DNA from: Neodiprion pinetum
Taxonomy: Eukaryota > Arthropoda > Insecta > Hymenoptera > Diprionidae
Assembly (NCBI RefSeq): GCF_021155775.2
Contig: NC_060233.1
Coordinates: 41,147,609-41,211,608, forward strand
Direction: 5' to 3'
DNA: 64,000 nucleotides
Part shown: piece by piece, positions 39,202 to 51,304 of the stretch
Numbering within the stretch: the first letter of the stretch is position 1
Layout: each line of letters starts with the position of its first letter
The notes under the pieces: generated by a model
Databases searched by the model: none
Told to the model about the DNA's origin: nothing
The model's input: only the letters and a program-made list of their open reading frames with translations
Made by a program: the position numbers and the translations under genes

Positions 39202-39963
39202 AACCGAAAACAATGAGCCTCGTTTCACTGTTGCCACTCATCAGCTGATCCGATGTTTATCACAATTTAATTCTGTCACTCTTCGTAGGTTTTTTTACGA
39301 AACTGCCGTTTATCAACACATCTATTTATTTGGAATAGAAAATTTACTTTTCTACAGGTGAAATACACCTCGACGAATAAATGTCAGTCAAGATCAACTT
39401 GAATTTCGTCTCGCACACGCCATTACTGCATCGTGAGAGCAGCTGATTTCTTAATATTACTTACGACGCGCCTGGTCGCTAGTGTCCGTGGCTCGATGAC
39501 ACACATAACCTAGAAATCAACACATAAAGCTATACACCTTGTTTTCGTACTTACTATGTGTTCTCGTCGTTTCAGATGACGTGAAATGATATTTTTACTC
39601 GCTAGTTTTTAAATATCACCGCTACTCTAACAAGTACAAGGTATAACCGAATTGTATGACTATAGCAAATCGCTATATCGTTAACATTTTCTATAGCAAT
39701 TAAAACATTTCGTTAGCAGGTTATAATCACGACCTAACGATCAAAAATTTTTCTATTCTATATTTTTTTCCAATGCTAGCCTGAACCAGCTAAATATTAA
39801 ATAAGACCTCGACTCATTTTTTTCTTCATGTCTACTTACACTTCAATGTAAATTTTTGCAGCACTTCGTTCCATGTTCTGTGCTTGATGGGTATTGAAAA
39901 TACTCTGTATTGACACATATGACAAAACGGCCTTGTTTTAGGTACGTCGACCCACGAGTCATC
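39202..39963. promoter_or_regulatory. Divergent intergenic region between Atg14 and Cpsf100
   Basis: 762 bp lie between the two start codons. No coding region is seen. An acceptor-like ccttgttttag ends at 39941, 22 bp before the Cpsf100 ATG, so Cpsf100 probably has a non-coding first exon further left. Promoters for both genes are expected here; no single motif stands out. Confidence 0.5.
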
Positions 39964-42900
39964 ATGACATCGATCATCAAACTTCATGCCATTTCCGGAG
40001 CGATGGACGAATCCCCTCCGTGTTATATACTCCAAGTCGACGAGCTGAGAATACTCCTTGATTGTGGATGGGATGAAAATTTCGATCAGGATTTCATCAA
40101 GGAGCTCAAGAGGTGAAACTTCTCTCCTGATTGTAATTAAATTGCAAAATATAGTTGTCACACAGAGGTGGCTTTTGTTTCGGTATCAGAAACCTGACCT
40201 ACCCTCTCATATAGGTTTTAAAATGCTAAACATTTTGCAATTGCAAAGTTATGTTTTTGCGACACTTACTACCGTTGTACTGTCCAAAAAATATTTATTT
40301 TAGGACCATTCTCGTTTATCAATAGTTGGAATATTAAGTACAATTTGTTTTAATTTATCCATTCGTTACCTATGGTTATTATTTTTTTAGACACGTTCAC
40401 CAAATCGATGCAGTATTACTGTCATACCCAGATCCATTGCACTTGGGTGCTCTACCGTACTTAGTGGGAAAATGTGGCCTTACTTGTCCAATATATGCTA
40501 CAATTCCAGTCTACAAAATGGGCCAGATGTTCATGTACGATATGTACCAGGTGAGCATTCAACAAAACTATTGAATGTATTCAAACAATAACCTTGGTAT
40601 GTTGAAAAATAACATTCACTTAATTTCCTTACAGTCTCGTAATAACATGGAGGATTTCGACTTGTTTACGCTAGATGATGTTGACGCTGCATTCGATAAG
40701 ATAGTTCAGCTAAAGTATAATCAGAGCATCTCAATGAAAGGTAAAGGCTATGGAGTGACATTGACGCCTTTGCCAGCAGGCCACATGATTGGTGGAACTA
40801 TTTGGAAGATTGTTAAGGTTGGGGAAGAAGACATCATTTATGCGGTTGACTTCAATCACAAAAAGGAGAGGCACTTGAACGGATGCGAATTGGAAAGGCT
40901 GCAACGTCCCTCCCTGCTAATTACTGATGCTTTTAATGCTATGTACCAGCAAGCCAGGCGGAGAACTAGAGACGAAAAGCTTATGAGTGAGTAGCTTCGG
41001 CACTGAGAATTTCAGTCTCAAGACAACACACTGCTTGATAAAAACTTAACATTGATTTCGTCACCAGCAAATATTCTACAAACTCTTCGAGGTGGCGGCA
41101 ACGTTCTGGTAGGGGTAGATACAGCTGGCAGAGTACTGGAGCTGGCGCACATGTTGGATCAACTTTGGCGAAATAAGGAATCTGGTTTGCTTGCCTACTC
41201 GCTAGCACTTCTCAACAATGTTAGTTATAACGTTGTCGAGTTTGCCAAATCACAAATCGAGTGGATGAGCGATAAATTGATGCGGAGTTTTGAAGGGGCC
41301 AGGAACAATCCGTTCCAATTCAAGCATTTACAGTTATGTCACAGTATGGCCGAACTCAATCAAGTACCAAGTCCTAAGGTGTGCAATAAAATTTTTTGCC
41401 ATTATTAGGTATAAAGTTGGAAGCATATTTATATCTAAAATAGACTAATTCACTCATACATTAGGTTGTTTTGGCAAGCACACCTGACATGGAATGTGGT
41501 TTCTCACGAGAACTCTTTTTGCAATGGTGCAGCAATCCGCAAAACAGCATTATACTTACCAGCAGAACCTCTCCCGGTACGTTAGCGAGAGATTTGGTGG
41601 AACACGGTGGAAACAGAAACATCACGTTGGAAATAAAAAGGCGTGTCAAATTGGAAGGTGCTGAGTTAGAAGAGTATCAGAAAAAGCAAAAGTTAAAGCA
41701 AGAACAAATAAAACAAGAAGCAATGTGAGTGTGATTCAGGCTGAAAATTATTTTCAAAATAACTATGTGAAAGAAATTGCCATAGTTACTTGGAAAAAAG
41801 TAGCATTAATAATGATACAATGTTTAACACGTTTTTTCATCAGGGAAACAGCAGATGTGAGTTCAGAATCTGAGGACGAAATAGAAGTTGGTGGTGCAAA
41901 AGGAAAGCACGACTTGTTGGTGAAACAGGAAATCAAGCCAGGCTTTTTCAAGCAGAGTAAGAAGCAGCATCCAATGTTTCCATTCATAGAAGAGAAAATC
42001 AAAGTGGACGAGTATGGGGAAATTATCAGGTGTGTAGAAAATTTTTGCAACAAACTACATTACATAAATTTTAATCGGGACAGTATAATCGTTTGATCTC
42101 TTATCGACAATGTTTTAGACCAGAAGACTACAAAATAGCTGAAGCGACGCCTGAAATGGAAGACAATAAAGAGAACGTTGAAATAAAACAAGAAGATGCC
42201 ACTCCACAGCCAGAAATTGCAGCAGACATACCAACCAAATGTATTCAAATGACACGCACAGTTACAGTCAATGCTTCTGTGACGTACATAGATTTCGAGG
42301 GTCGCTCTGACGGTGAATCTTTGCAAAAAATTCTTGCACAGCTCAGACCCAGACGTGTTGTCTTGGTCAGGGGCTCCCAACAAGATACCGAAGTTCTTGC
42401 TCAACAGGCTCAGAACGCTGGAGCAAGAGTGTTCATCCCTGGCAGAGGAGAAACCCTAGACGCCACGACTGAAACACATATTTACCAAGTGCGCAATTTC
42501 TTTCCTTTAACATTTTTGCATGAATTGAACGTTGTCATTTACATCCTTTTGATTGTCAACTACTTTTGGGCTTGTAGGTTCGTTTAACAGACGCATTGGT
42601 CAGTGGATTGAATTTCTCCAAGGGTAGAGGAGACACAGAGGTTGCTTGGATAGACGCACTGATGACCGTTCGCGATCAAATACGTCGCGATGCTGTTGCT
42701 GATACAGATTCTTCAGAAATCGTTGATCAAGCGGACCAAATACTTACCCTTGAACCTCTACCGCTCAACGAGGTATTAAATTTATTATTTCATTAATCAA
42801 GTTTGAAAAGAGCGTCTTTTGTTTTATATTTGCAGTATCCGTTAAGAATTTTTATTTCTTTTGGTGGAAAAGCAACTCGGTACTTTTGCGTTTTCTTCTG

Positions 42901-43288
42901 TTATAGGTTCCAGGACATCAAACGACTTTTATAAATGAGCTGAAATTATCTGATTTCAAGCAGGTATTAAATCGTAGTAACATTCCGTCAGAATTCAGTG
43001 GTGGTGTTCTGTGGTGCTGTAATAACACGATTGCAGTTAGAAGGGTAAGTACAGTTCTTGGAACTGATTTCTATATATGTACTTTGATTTTAGTAAAAAA
43101 AAAAATCTTTCATTAGCAGAAGAAGAGCTGTATAAAATATTATTTATTACGATACTATACTATGGCAATCGTTACAGACAGTTTTCTGTTTACAGCATGA
43201 GGCAGGTAAAGTGATCCTCGAGGGATGCATTTCCGAAGAATATTACAAAGTGCGAGAGCTACTGTACGAACAATATGCAATTGTTTGA
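39964..43288 (+). CDS. Cpsf100: Cleavage and polyadenylation specificity factor subunit 2 (CPSF100)
   Basis: Non-catalytic metallo-beta-lactamase/beta-CASP partner of CPSF73 in mRNA and histone pre-mRNA 3' processing. Ten exons: 39964-40112, 40391-40550, 40635-40986, 41068-41378, 41465-41724, 41844-42029, 42119-42488, 42578-42772, 42907-43044 and 43196-43288. They total 2214 nt, giving 737 residues (human 782). The start MTSIIKLHA is conserved. The region that is HxHxDH in the active nuclease reads SYPDPLH (61-67), so metal ligands are missing as expected for this subunit. The LPAGHMIGGTIW, YAVDFNHK, SLLITDAFNA, VDTAGRVLELA and LALLNNVSYNVVEF blocks match the family. A charged, poorly conserved linker sits around residues 410-440. 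The protein ends YEQYAIV, as in human. A non-conserved upstream frame reads into the ATG but crosses a likely acceptor. AATAAA is at 43311. Confidence 0.97.
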
Positions 43289-44095
43289 TTAAAGAGTTTA
43301 TTTGATTTCTAATAAAAATAACGAACTGAAAATTACCGTAAAAAAATATGTTCGCCCATTTTACTTTCATGTTCTGATAAGAGTACATTCAATGGACAGT
43401 ATTCTGGAACTCCAATTTAACATTGATAATCACAAGCTGAAACATCAGTTCAAGATTTGTTATCAGCACGCATACATCAAAATCTAATCCGAGTCCCTGC
43501 ACTTCGACTGAAGAATATACTTTATTATTATGACTTGAGTTTAAGGATACACATTACTTCCGAAATTATCTGCCGAAATATACAATTTGTCTAATTTGAG
43601 GAGTTTGCTAAAAAGGAGGACAAGTCAATACACAATGAAGAAAATACAAGTTCTGGGTAATTTGTCATTCCTGTTTCAGGTATATTAAACATTGTCAAAC
43701 AGTTATCGGTTGTATTCGTATTTCTTCAAATTCTTTTGCAACTGACAGAGATGCTAAGTCGTATATACACATGAAGGATTCAGTGTAAGACTCATTTTAA
43801 ATGGCTTACGATTGTATAGTGAGCCTCGCCGACAAGTTAGGCTATTCTGGCACTGAACCCTTCATATTATCTTCATATAAACCGCGTCAGTTCGTTCATT
43901 TGCGCAGCTAGCGCCATCTCTAACACAAGTATGTTTGTTAGGGCAGGTTAGATTTGCTTAAGTATTGAATGGGCTTAAGGGCTTTTCGTTTATAACGGGT
44001 GATACTTCCTACCAAAACAAGGTTCCACGAAGTATAATTTCTCCCAAATATACTTCCCACATTATCCTAAATACCGTCATAGTAAATCTTCAAAT
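43289..44095 (+). other. Intergenic region between Cpsf100 and the JmjC gene
   Basis: About 0.8 kb between two genes on the same strand. It must contain the Cpsf100 3' end and the JmjC gene promoter. No coding region or clear motif is seen; a short frame at 43302-43487 lacks recognisable features. Confidence 0.5.
43311..43316 (+). terminator. Poly(A) signal of Cpsf100
   Basis: AATAAA 23 bp after the Cpsf100 stop codon, implying a very short 3' UTR if used. Confidence 0.5.
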
Positions 44096-45602
44096 ATGCA
44101 ATCGACATCTAGCCTTCAAGAACCCTCGGAGACTACGCTGAGACATGCAATTCTTCAGTTGATAGAACCAGTAGTCTTTAATAATTTGCTACGAGATTCC
44201 AATGGCAAATACTTATGGAAATTCCTTGACTGGAATCCCAATGATCTCGCTGAAAAACTTGGAGATTTAAAGCTGCCATTTAGAATTGGTTTCAATGCCA
44301 GAACGACGGTACAGGAATTCAAGCATTTGTATTCTAGTACTTATGGATGTACCAATATTTCAGACTTTTTCGTACTTTTAGGAACCACAATGGGATTTTA
44401 AATGCGATGTGAAGAGCATGACCATGAGAAACTTTCTTGAAAATGTTGGAACTCTAGTGGAGAGTAACGAGTGGCAGTACTTTGATTACAAGTATATGCA
44501 TGAATGGTTTAGTCATCATCCTGAAATACTTTCATCATTTGATTGGAAAAGGTTTGGGTTCGACCAACGGGGTGAAGATTCCACATTGTGGATTGGAAGC
44601 CAAGGAGCACATACTAATTGTCATCAGGACACTTACGGCTGTAATCTAGTGGCTCAAGTACATGGAAGGTGACTAACGATGCAGCGGTATTATTGACCTT
44701 GTTTAACACTGATTCTTTGCTGATACATATAACTATCTGTGCTATGATTTTCTATCAAGTACAGAAAGCGATGGCTTTTATTTTCACCAGACTCTCACAA
44801 CAAACTTCAACCGACAAGAGTCCCCTATGAGGAGTCAACAGTTTACAGTAGCTTTAATTTCTTTTGCCCATCAAAAGATGATGAGGAAGCTCTACTAAGA
44901 ACTGACCCAAAAGCAAGAATGGTAATACTGGAACCTGGACAGGTATTACTGGTCCCTAATGGATGGTGGCATTATGTCGAATCCATTGATTTAAGCATCA
45001 GTGTCAATATATGGATTCCACTAGCAGCAGATTGTCACTCCAGAGTCGGCGAGGCTCTTGTTAATTTGATAGTCAAGGAGATTGGAAAAGGATTCATTCC
45101 TACTTCTGATAAAACACTTGACGCACCAAGTGAGGCTGTGAGATTAGTAAGAGCAATCTCTTTCATTGTTTATGAGTCATTACATACAATAAAGCTGCCA
45201 TTTCTGAATTGAGACCGTACTGGTTCATTGTTGAGCGCATTTGCATTGAATATATTTTGATTTCAGATACAAACATGTATTGAGAAGTGCAATGTTGAAA
45301 AAGACGATTCACCATCAGTTAAAAAATTTAAAGAAACTCGCTGGTCAGCAAAGGAGTTGGTGGAACAATATTCTAATTACGTAACACTCATTCCTGTATT
45401 AAAAAATGAAGAATTGCAAGAATTGCTTTCAAAAAATCGAGACAGATTCCCAGACATTAAACACAAATATTTGGAAATGAATAGCTCCAACCAAAGCTCG
45501 GTGCATCAACAAATAAGAAATGACGTAGTTAATGCCCTTTGTCATCCTGATGTTATTGAGAAAGTGACACACCTCATCCTACGCTCAAGCCATCTGAGGT
45601 GA
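44096..45602 (+). CDS. HSPBAP1: HSPBAP1-like JmjC-domain protein
   Basis: Member of the small JmjC (FIH/cupin-like) oxygenases. Human HSPBAP1 binds the small heat-shock protein HSPB1; its own substrate is not established. Exons 44096-44308, 44382-44668, 44765-45146 and 45267-45602 total 1218 nt, giving 405 residues. The cupin core carries STLWIGSQGAHTNCHQDTYG, with the iron ligands H152 and D154. The third ligand, H236, lies in VPNGWWHYVES, so the 2-His-1-Asp triad is complete and catalysis is plausible. FGFDQRGEDSTLW and KRWLLFSP are family blocks. The end (LCHPDVIEKVTHLIL) matches the conserved C-terminus. The start is the first ATG in the exon. The satellite array begins only about 150 bp after the stop. 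Confidence 0.92.
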
Positions 45603-45749
45603 TCTAGAACAACTAATTATACGTTACGTGTTATAATTGTACTGAATGATTAATTTCTCCTGCTTTGCATGAAATTATACTCATAAATGCATAAATTGTC
45701 TAATTATGATTTCGACCGCGAAAAATTTAGTGAATATCGTTCCCACGCT

Positions 45750-46110
45750 GTTTTAGAAGTCTGTTTCGCATTCCTAGAGAGCCAATTGGTTTATAGAGAT
45801 TTGTACAAGTAGATTCGGAGACGAAAGAGTTTTGCTGAGAAAACATTATACTATCCCCGTTGGATTTTTGGTGAGAATTGTGACCATTCTGAAAATCGCG
45901 AGAATTATTTCTTCGATGCACTATTCCGACGTAATTTGGCGAGATGAATCGATTACGCACAGTCCGAATACGCTGCAAGCAGTGAATCAAGAGTTACAGT
46001 CTAAAAAATGAAAGGTTTTCTTCGTAATTCGGCTGCTGTTGGTCCTACATTCTTTTTGGCAACCTTTCTGTGTTTCTGAGGGTCCAATTCGTCGGGCAAC
46101 AGTTACGGCC
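45750..46110 (+). repeat. Decayed outlying copy of the 335 bp satellite unit
   Basis: Several blocks are collinear with the satellite consensus: a GATTTTTGG..TTTTGGCG-like start, cactattccgacgtaatt, gcacagtccgaatacgctgc, ctgctgttggtcc and tctgagggtccaatt. Between them are many substitutions and a deletion near the middle. It is separated from the main array by about 400 bp of unrelated sequence. It begins inside what may be the 3' UTR of the JmjC gene, since the first AATAAA after that gene is at 46483. Confidence 0.7.
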
Positions 46111-46615
46111 GGAAAACGTGTCATCCCTGATGGGCAAGGAATATGAAAAATTCATAGCTACGAAGCTTTTGTTTCAGTTCAGTTACAGTTTATTCAATAT
46201 GCCTTATTTCTAGTGCATATATGCGAGTATCAGTGTATAGTACTTCAACAAGTAGCCAAATAATATGTAACATAAAGTGAAACACAACGAAAATATAAGG
46301 CAGAAAAAGTGCAATATACATTACTTTAAGCGGCATGCGAAAATGATGGGATAAAATAGTTATTTTTGTAGTTTGTGAGAATAGCCAAAGTCCTGTCCTA
46401 CGCACAGGTGCAATGTACATGTGCAGGATACTGTATATATGATGTTGTATTGTTACTATTGCATGTATCCTGTCTTACATTCAATAAATGAATAATACCC
46501 CTGTGTACTCTTCATGTTGTCACAGCTGTTGGTACCATGCCACTTCAATTGCTTTTTTTGCGAAGGGTGACACGAATCTATTCTGTGACGAAAGATGTTT
46601 TGGTAACAGAAAAGT
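46111..46615. other. Spacer between the decayed copy and the regular array
   Basis: The first 400 bp are unrelated AT-rich sequence with an AATAAA at 46483-46488. From about 46515 the sequence again resembles the last quarter of the satellite unit (cagctgttggta, gcgaagggtga, gtaacagaaaagtaaggc), that is, a worn leading edge of the array. Confidence 0.55.
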
Positions 46616-49600
46616 AAGGCTAACCCCTTTGTATTTTTGGCAAAAGTTTTCGCGATTTTGAAAAGTGCTTGAACAAATTCTTTCTGGCACTATTCCGACG
46701 TAATTTCGCAACAGGAATCGATTGGGCGCAGTCCCAATCCGCTGCGAGCAACGGATGAAAAGTTTCAGCCAAACAACCGGTATCCGAGTGTTCGCCATTT
46801 TTCAGCGAGTGCTCTTTCCCTCGCTATTTCTCTGCTGTTGGTCCGCCGCACTTTCTGCTACGTTTTCTGAGTTCCTGGGGGTCCAATTAGTGAGAGAAGG
46901 GTCGTGAAAATCGAATCTCAGACCATCAACTTTTCGCCCAAAAAATAAGTAGGGCTAACCCCTTTGTATTTTTGGCGAAAATTTTCGCGATTTTGAAAAG
47001 TGCTTGAATAAATTCTTTCTGGCACTATTCCGACGTAATTCTGCGAGAGAAATCGATTGGGCGCAGTCCGATTACGATGCGAGTAACGGATAAAAAGTTA
47101 CAGCCAAAAAACCAGTATCCGAGTTTTCGCCATGTTTCAGCTGGTGCTTTTTCCCTCGTCATTTCTCTGCTGTTGGTCCGCCGCACTTTCTGCTACGTTT
47201 TCTGAGTTCCTGGGGGTCCGATTAGTCAGAAAAGGGTCATACAAATCGAATCTGAGACCAAAAATTTTTCGCTCAAAAAAAAAGTAAGGCTAACCCCTTT
47301 GCTTTTTTGGCGAAAATTTTCGCGATTTTGAAAAGTGCTGGAATAAATTCTTTCTGGCACTATTCCGACGTGATTTCGCAACAGGAATCGATTGGGCGCA
47401 GTTCCAATCCGCTGCGAGCAACGGATAAAAAGTTACAGCCAAAAAACCAGTATCCGAGTTTTCGCCATCTTTCAGCTGGTGCTTTTTCTCTCGTCATTTC
47501 TCTGCTGTTGGTCCGCCGCACTTTCTGCTACGTTTTCTGAGTTCCTGGGGGTCCAGTTAGTGAGAAGAGGGTGATAAAAATCGAATCCGAGACCAAAAAC
47601 TTTTCGCCCAAAAAATAAGTAAGGCTAACACCTTTGCTTTTTTGGCGAAAATTTACGCGATTTTGAAAAGTGCTGGAATAAATTCTTTCATGCACTATTC
47701 CGACGTAATTCTGCGTGAGAAATCGATTGGGCGCAGTCCGATTACGGTGCCAGTAACGGATAAAAAGTTACAGCCAAAAAACCAGTATCCGAGTTTTCGC
47801 CATGTTTCAGCTGGTGCTTTTTCCCTCGCCATTTCTCTGCTGTTGGTCCGCCGCACTTTCTGCTGCGTTTTCTGAGTTCCTGGGGGTCCGATTAGTCAGA
47901 AAAGGGTCGTACAAATCGAATTTGAGACCAAAAATTTTTCGCTCAAAAAAAAAGTAAGGCTAACCCCTTTGCTTTTTTGGCGAAAATTTTCGCGATTTTG
48001 AAAAGTGCTGGAATAAATTCTTTCTAGCACTATTCCGACGTAATTCTGCGAGAGAAATCGATTGGGCGCAGTCCGATTACGATGCGAGTAACGGATAAAA
48101 AGTTACAGCCAAAAAACCAGTATCCAAGTTTTCGCCATTTTTCAGCGAGTGCTCTTTCCCTCGCTTTTTCTCTGCTGTTGGTCCGACGCACTTTCTGCTG
48201 CGTTTTCTGAGTTCCTGGGGGTCCAATTAGTGAGAAAAGGGTGATAAAAATCGAATCTGAGACCAAAAACTTTTCGCCCAAAAAATAAGTAAGGCTAACC
48301 CCTTTGCTTTTTTGGCGAAAATTTTCGCGATTTTGAAAAGTGCTGGAATAAATTCTTTCTGGCACTATTCCGACGTGATTTCGCAACAGGAATCGATTGG
48401 GCGCAGTTCCAATCCGCTGCGAGCAACGGATAAAAAGTTACAGCCAAAAAACCAGTATCCGAGTTTTCGCCATCTTTCAGCTGGTGCTTTTTCTCTCGTC
48501 ATTTCTCTGCTGTTGGTCCGCCGCACTTTCTGCTACGTTTTCTGAGTTCCTGGGGGTCCAGTTAGTGAGAAGAGGGTGATAAAAATCGAATCCGAGACCA
48601 AAAACTTTTCGCCCAAAAAATAAGTAAGGCTAACACCTTTGCTTTTTTGGCGAAAATTTACGCGATTTTGAAAAGTGCTGGAATAAATTCTTTCATGCAC
48701 TATTCCGACGTAATTCTGCGTGAGAAATCGATTGGGCGCAGTCCGATTACGGTGCCAGTAACGGATAAAAAGTTACAGCCAAAAAACCAGTATCCGAGTT
48801 TTCGCCATGTTTCAGCTGGTGCTTTTTCCCTCGCCATTTCTCTGCTGTTGGTCCGCCGCACTTTCTGCTGCGTTTTCTGAGTTCCTGGGGGTCCGATTAG
48901 TCAGAAAAGGGTCGTACAAATCGAATCTGAGACCAAAAATTTTTCGCTCAAAAAAAAAGTAAGGCTAACCCCTTTGCTTTTTTGGCGAAAATTTTCGCGA
49001 TTTTGAAAAGTGCTGGAATAAATTCTTTCTGGCACTATTCCGACGTGATTTCGCAACAGGAATCGATTGGGCGCAGCTCCAATCCGCTGCGAGCAACGGA
49101 TAAAAAGTTACAGCCAAAAAACCAGTATCCGAGTTTTCGCCATTTTTCAGCGAGTGCTCTTTCCCTCGCTATTTCTCTGCTGTTGGTCCGACGCACTTTC
49201 TGCTGCGTTTTCTGAGTTCCTGGGGGTCCAATTAGTGAGAAAAGGGTGATAAAAATCGAATCTGAGACCAAATACTTTTCGCCCAAAAAATAAGTAAGGC
49301 TAACCCCTTTGTATTTTTGGCGAAAATTTTTACGATTTTGAAAAGTGCTTGAATAAATTATTTCTGGCACTATTGCGACGTGATTTCGCAACAGGAATCG
49401 ATTGGGCGCAGTCCCAATCCGCTGCGACCAACGGAGAAAAAGTTACAGCCAAAAAACCAGTATCCGAGTTTTCGCCATGTTTCAGCTGGTGCTGTTTCCC
49501 TCGCCATTTCTCTGCTGTTGGTCCGCCGCACTTTCTGCTGCGTTTTCTGAGTTCCTGGAGGTCCGATTAGTCAGAAAAGGGTCATACAAATCGAATCTGA

Positions 49601-50970
49601 GACCAAAAATTTTTCGCTCAAAAAAAAAGTAAGGCTAACCCCTTTGCTTTTTTGGCGAAAATTTTCGCGATTTTGAAAAGTGCTGGAATAAATTCTTTCT
49701 AGCACTATTCCGACGTAATTCTGCGAGAGAAATCGATTGGGCGCAGTCCGATTACGATGCGAGTAACGGATAAAAAGTTACAGCCAAAAAACCAGTATCC
49801 GAGTTTTCGCCATTTTTCAGCGAGTGCTCTTTCCCTCGCTTTTTCTCTGCTGTTGGTCCGACGCACTTTCTGCTGCGTTTTCTGAGTTCCTGGGGGTCCA
49901 ATTAGTGAGAAAAGGGTGATAAAAATCGAATCCGAGACCAAAAACTTTTCGCCCAAAAAATAAGTAAGGCTAACACCTTTGCTTTTTTGGCGAAAATTTA
50001 CGCGATTTTGAAAAGTGCTGGAATAAATTCTTTCATGCACTATTCCGACGTAATTCTGCGTGAGAAATCGATTGGGCGCAGTCCGATTACGGTGCCAGTA
50101 ACGGATAAAAAGTTACAGCCAAAAAACCAGTATCCGAGTTTTCGCCATTTTTCAGCGAGTGCTCTTTCCCTCGCTTTTTCTCTGCTGTTGGTCCGACGCA
50201 CTTTCTGCTGCGTTTTCTGAGTTCCTGGGGGTCCAATTAGTGAGAAAAGGGTGATAAAAATCGAATCCGAGACCAAAAACTTTTCGCCCAAAAAATAAGT
50301 AAGGCTAACACCTTTGCTTTTTTGGCGAAAATTTACGCGATTTTGAAAAGTGCTGGAATAAATTCTTTCATGCACTATTCCGACGTAATTCTGCGTGAGA
50401 AATCGATTGGGCGCAGTCCGATTACGGTGCCAGTAACGGATAAAAAGTTACAGCCAAAAAACCAGTATCCGAGTTTTCGCCATTTTTCAGCGAGTGCTCT
50501 TTCCCTCGCTATTTCTCTGCTGTTGGTCCGCCGCACTTTCTGCTGCGTTTTCTGAGTTCCTGGGGGTCCGATTAGTCAGAAAAGGGTCATACAAATCGAA
50601 TCTGAGACCAAAAATTTTTCGCTTATAAAAAAAGTCAGGCTAACCCCTTTGCTTTTTTGGCGAAAATTTTCGCGATTTTGAAAAGTGCTGAAATAGATTC
50701 TATCATGCACTATTCCGACGTAATTCCGCGAGAGAAATCGATTGGGCGCAGTCCGATTACGATGCGAGTAACGGATAAAAAGTTACAGCCAAAAAACCAG
50801 TATCCGAGTTTTCGCCATTTTTCAGCGAGTGCTCTTTCCCTCGCTATTTCTCTGCTGTTGGTCCGACGCACTTTCTGCTGCGTTTTCTGAGTTCCTGGGG
50901 GTCCAATTAGTGAGAAAAGGGTGATAAAAATCGAATCTGAGAGCAAAAACTTTTCGCCCAAAAAATAAGT
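46616..50970 (+). repeat. Tandem satellite: thirteen 335 bp units
   Basis: Units begin at aaggctaacccc: 46616, 46951, 47286, 47621, 47956, 48291, 48626, 48961, 49296, 49631, 49966, 50301 and 50636. Every step is exactly 335 bp (13 x 335 = 4355). Units fall into subtypes by the segment after ccgacgt: A (gatttcgcaacagg) in units 1, 3, 6, 8 and 9; B (aattctgcgagag) in 2, 5, 10 and 13; and B' (aattctgcgtgag with ggtgccag) in 4, 7, 11 and 12. Units 3-4 and 6-7 are almost identical over 670 bp (one visible difference), 1005 bp apart, giving a three-unit higher-order repeat. No transposon ORF, TIR or tRNA-like part is seen. Because 335 is not a multiple of 3, frames shift at each unit, so the open frames inside are chance. 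Confidence 0.95.
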
Positions 50971-51045
50971 AAGTCCGATTACGCTGCGATCAACGGATCA
51001 ACAGTGACAGCCAAAAAACTGATAATCTTTTCTGTACTTCCTCAG
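50971..51045 (+). repeat. Truncated last satellite unit
   Basis: After three bases of a fourteenth unit the sequence jumps to unit position about 117 (tccgattacgctgcgatcaa), a deletion of about 113 bp. It then follows the consensus through acagccaaaaaac before similarity fades near 51045. This marks the right edge of the array. Confidence 0.75.
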
Positions 51046-51304
51046 CCGTGAGTCTGACGCTGTATCAGATGCCTTGTTTGCATTTATGATTGCCCGGTTA
51101 GATTGGAGAAAGTTGGACAAATCCATTCAGAAAAAAAAATTTCTCCTTAGAAAATTGAAGAAAACACAAGGCCAACTGTGTTGAATTTTTTGTCATCATT
51201 TTTACCGATTCAGTGAGACGAGCGTCGGCCAATTAGAGCCCGCCACACAAAAATGGGATATGCTTTCGTCATGTAGTGTATATGCCTCGAAGCGCACATA
51301 TACT

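Noticed and set aside
39910..39963. Upstream extension of CPSF2 (MTKRPCFRYVD before MTSIIKL)
   Set aside because: The conserved family start is MTSIIKL, and a strong acceptor (ccttgttttag) lies between, so the extension is probably intronic.
48030..48386. 118-codon minus-strand frame within a satellite unit, seen again in other units
   Set aside because: It repeats because the 335 bp unit repeats. The unit is not a multiple of three, lengths vary between copies (83-118 codons), and no domain or start context is visible.
45727..51050. CENP-B-box or centromere function for the satellite
   Set aside because: No match to the CENP-B box was spotted, and the array is short and flanked by active-looking genes. 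Nothing here supports a centromere.
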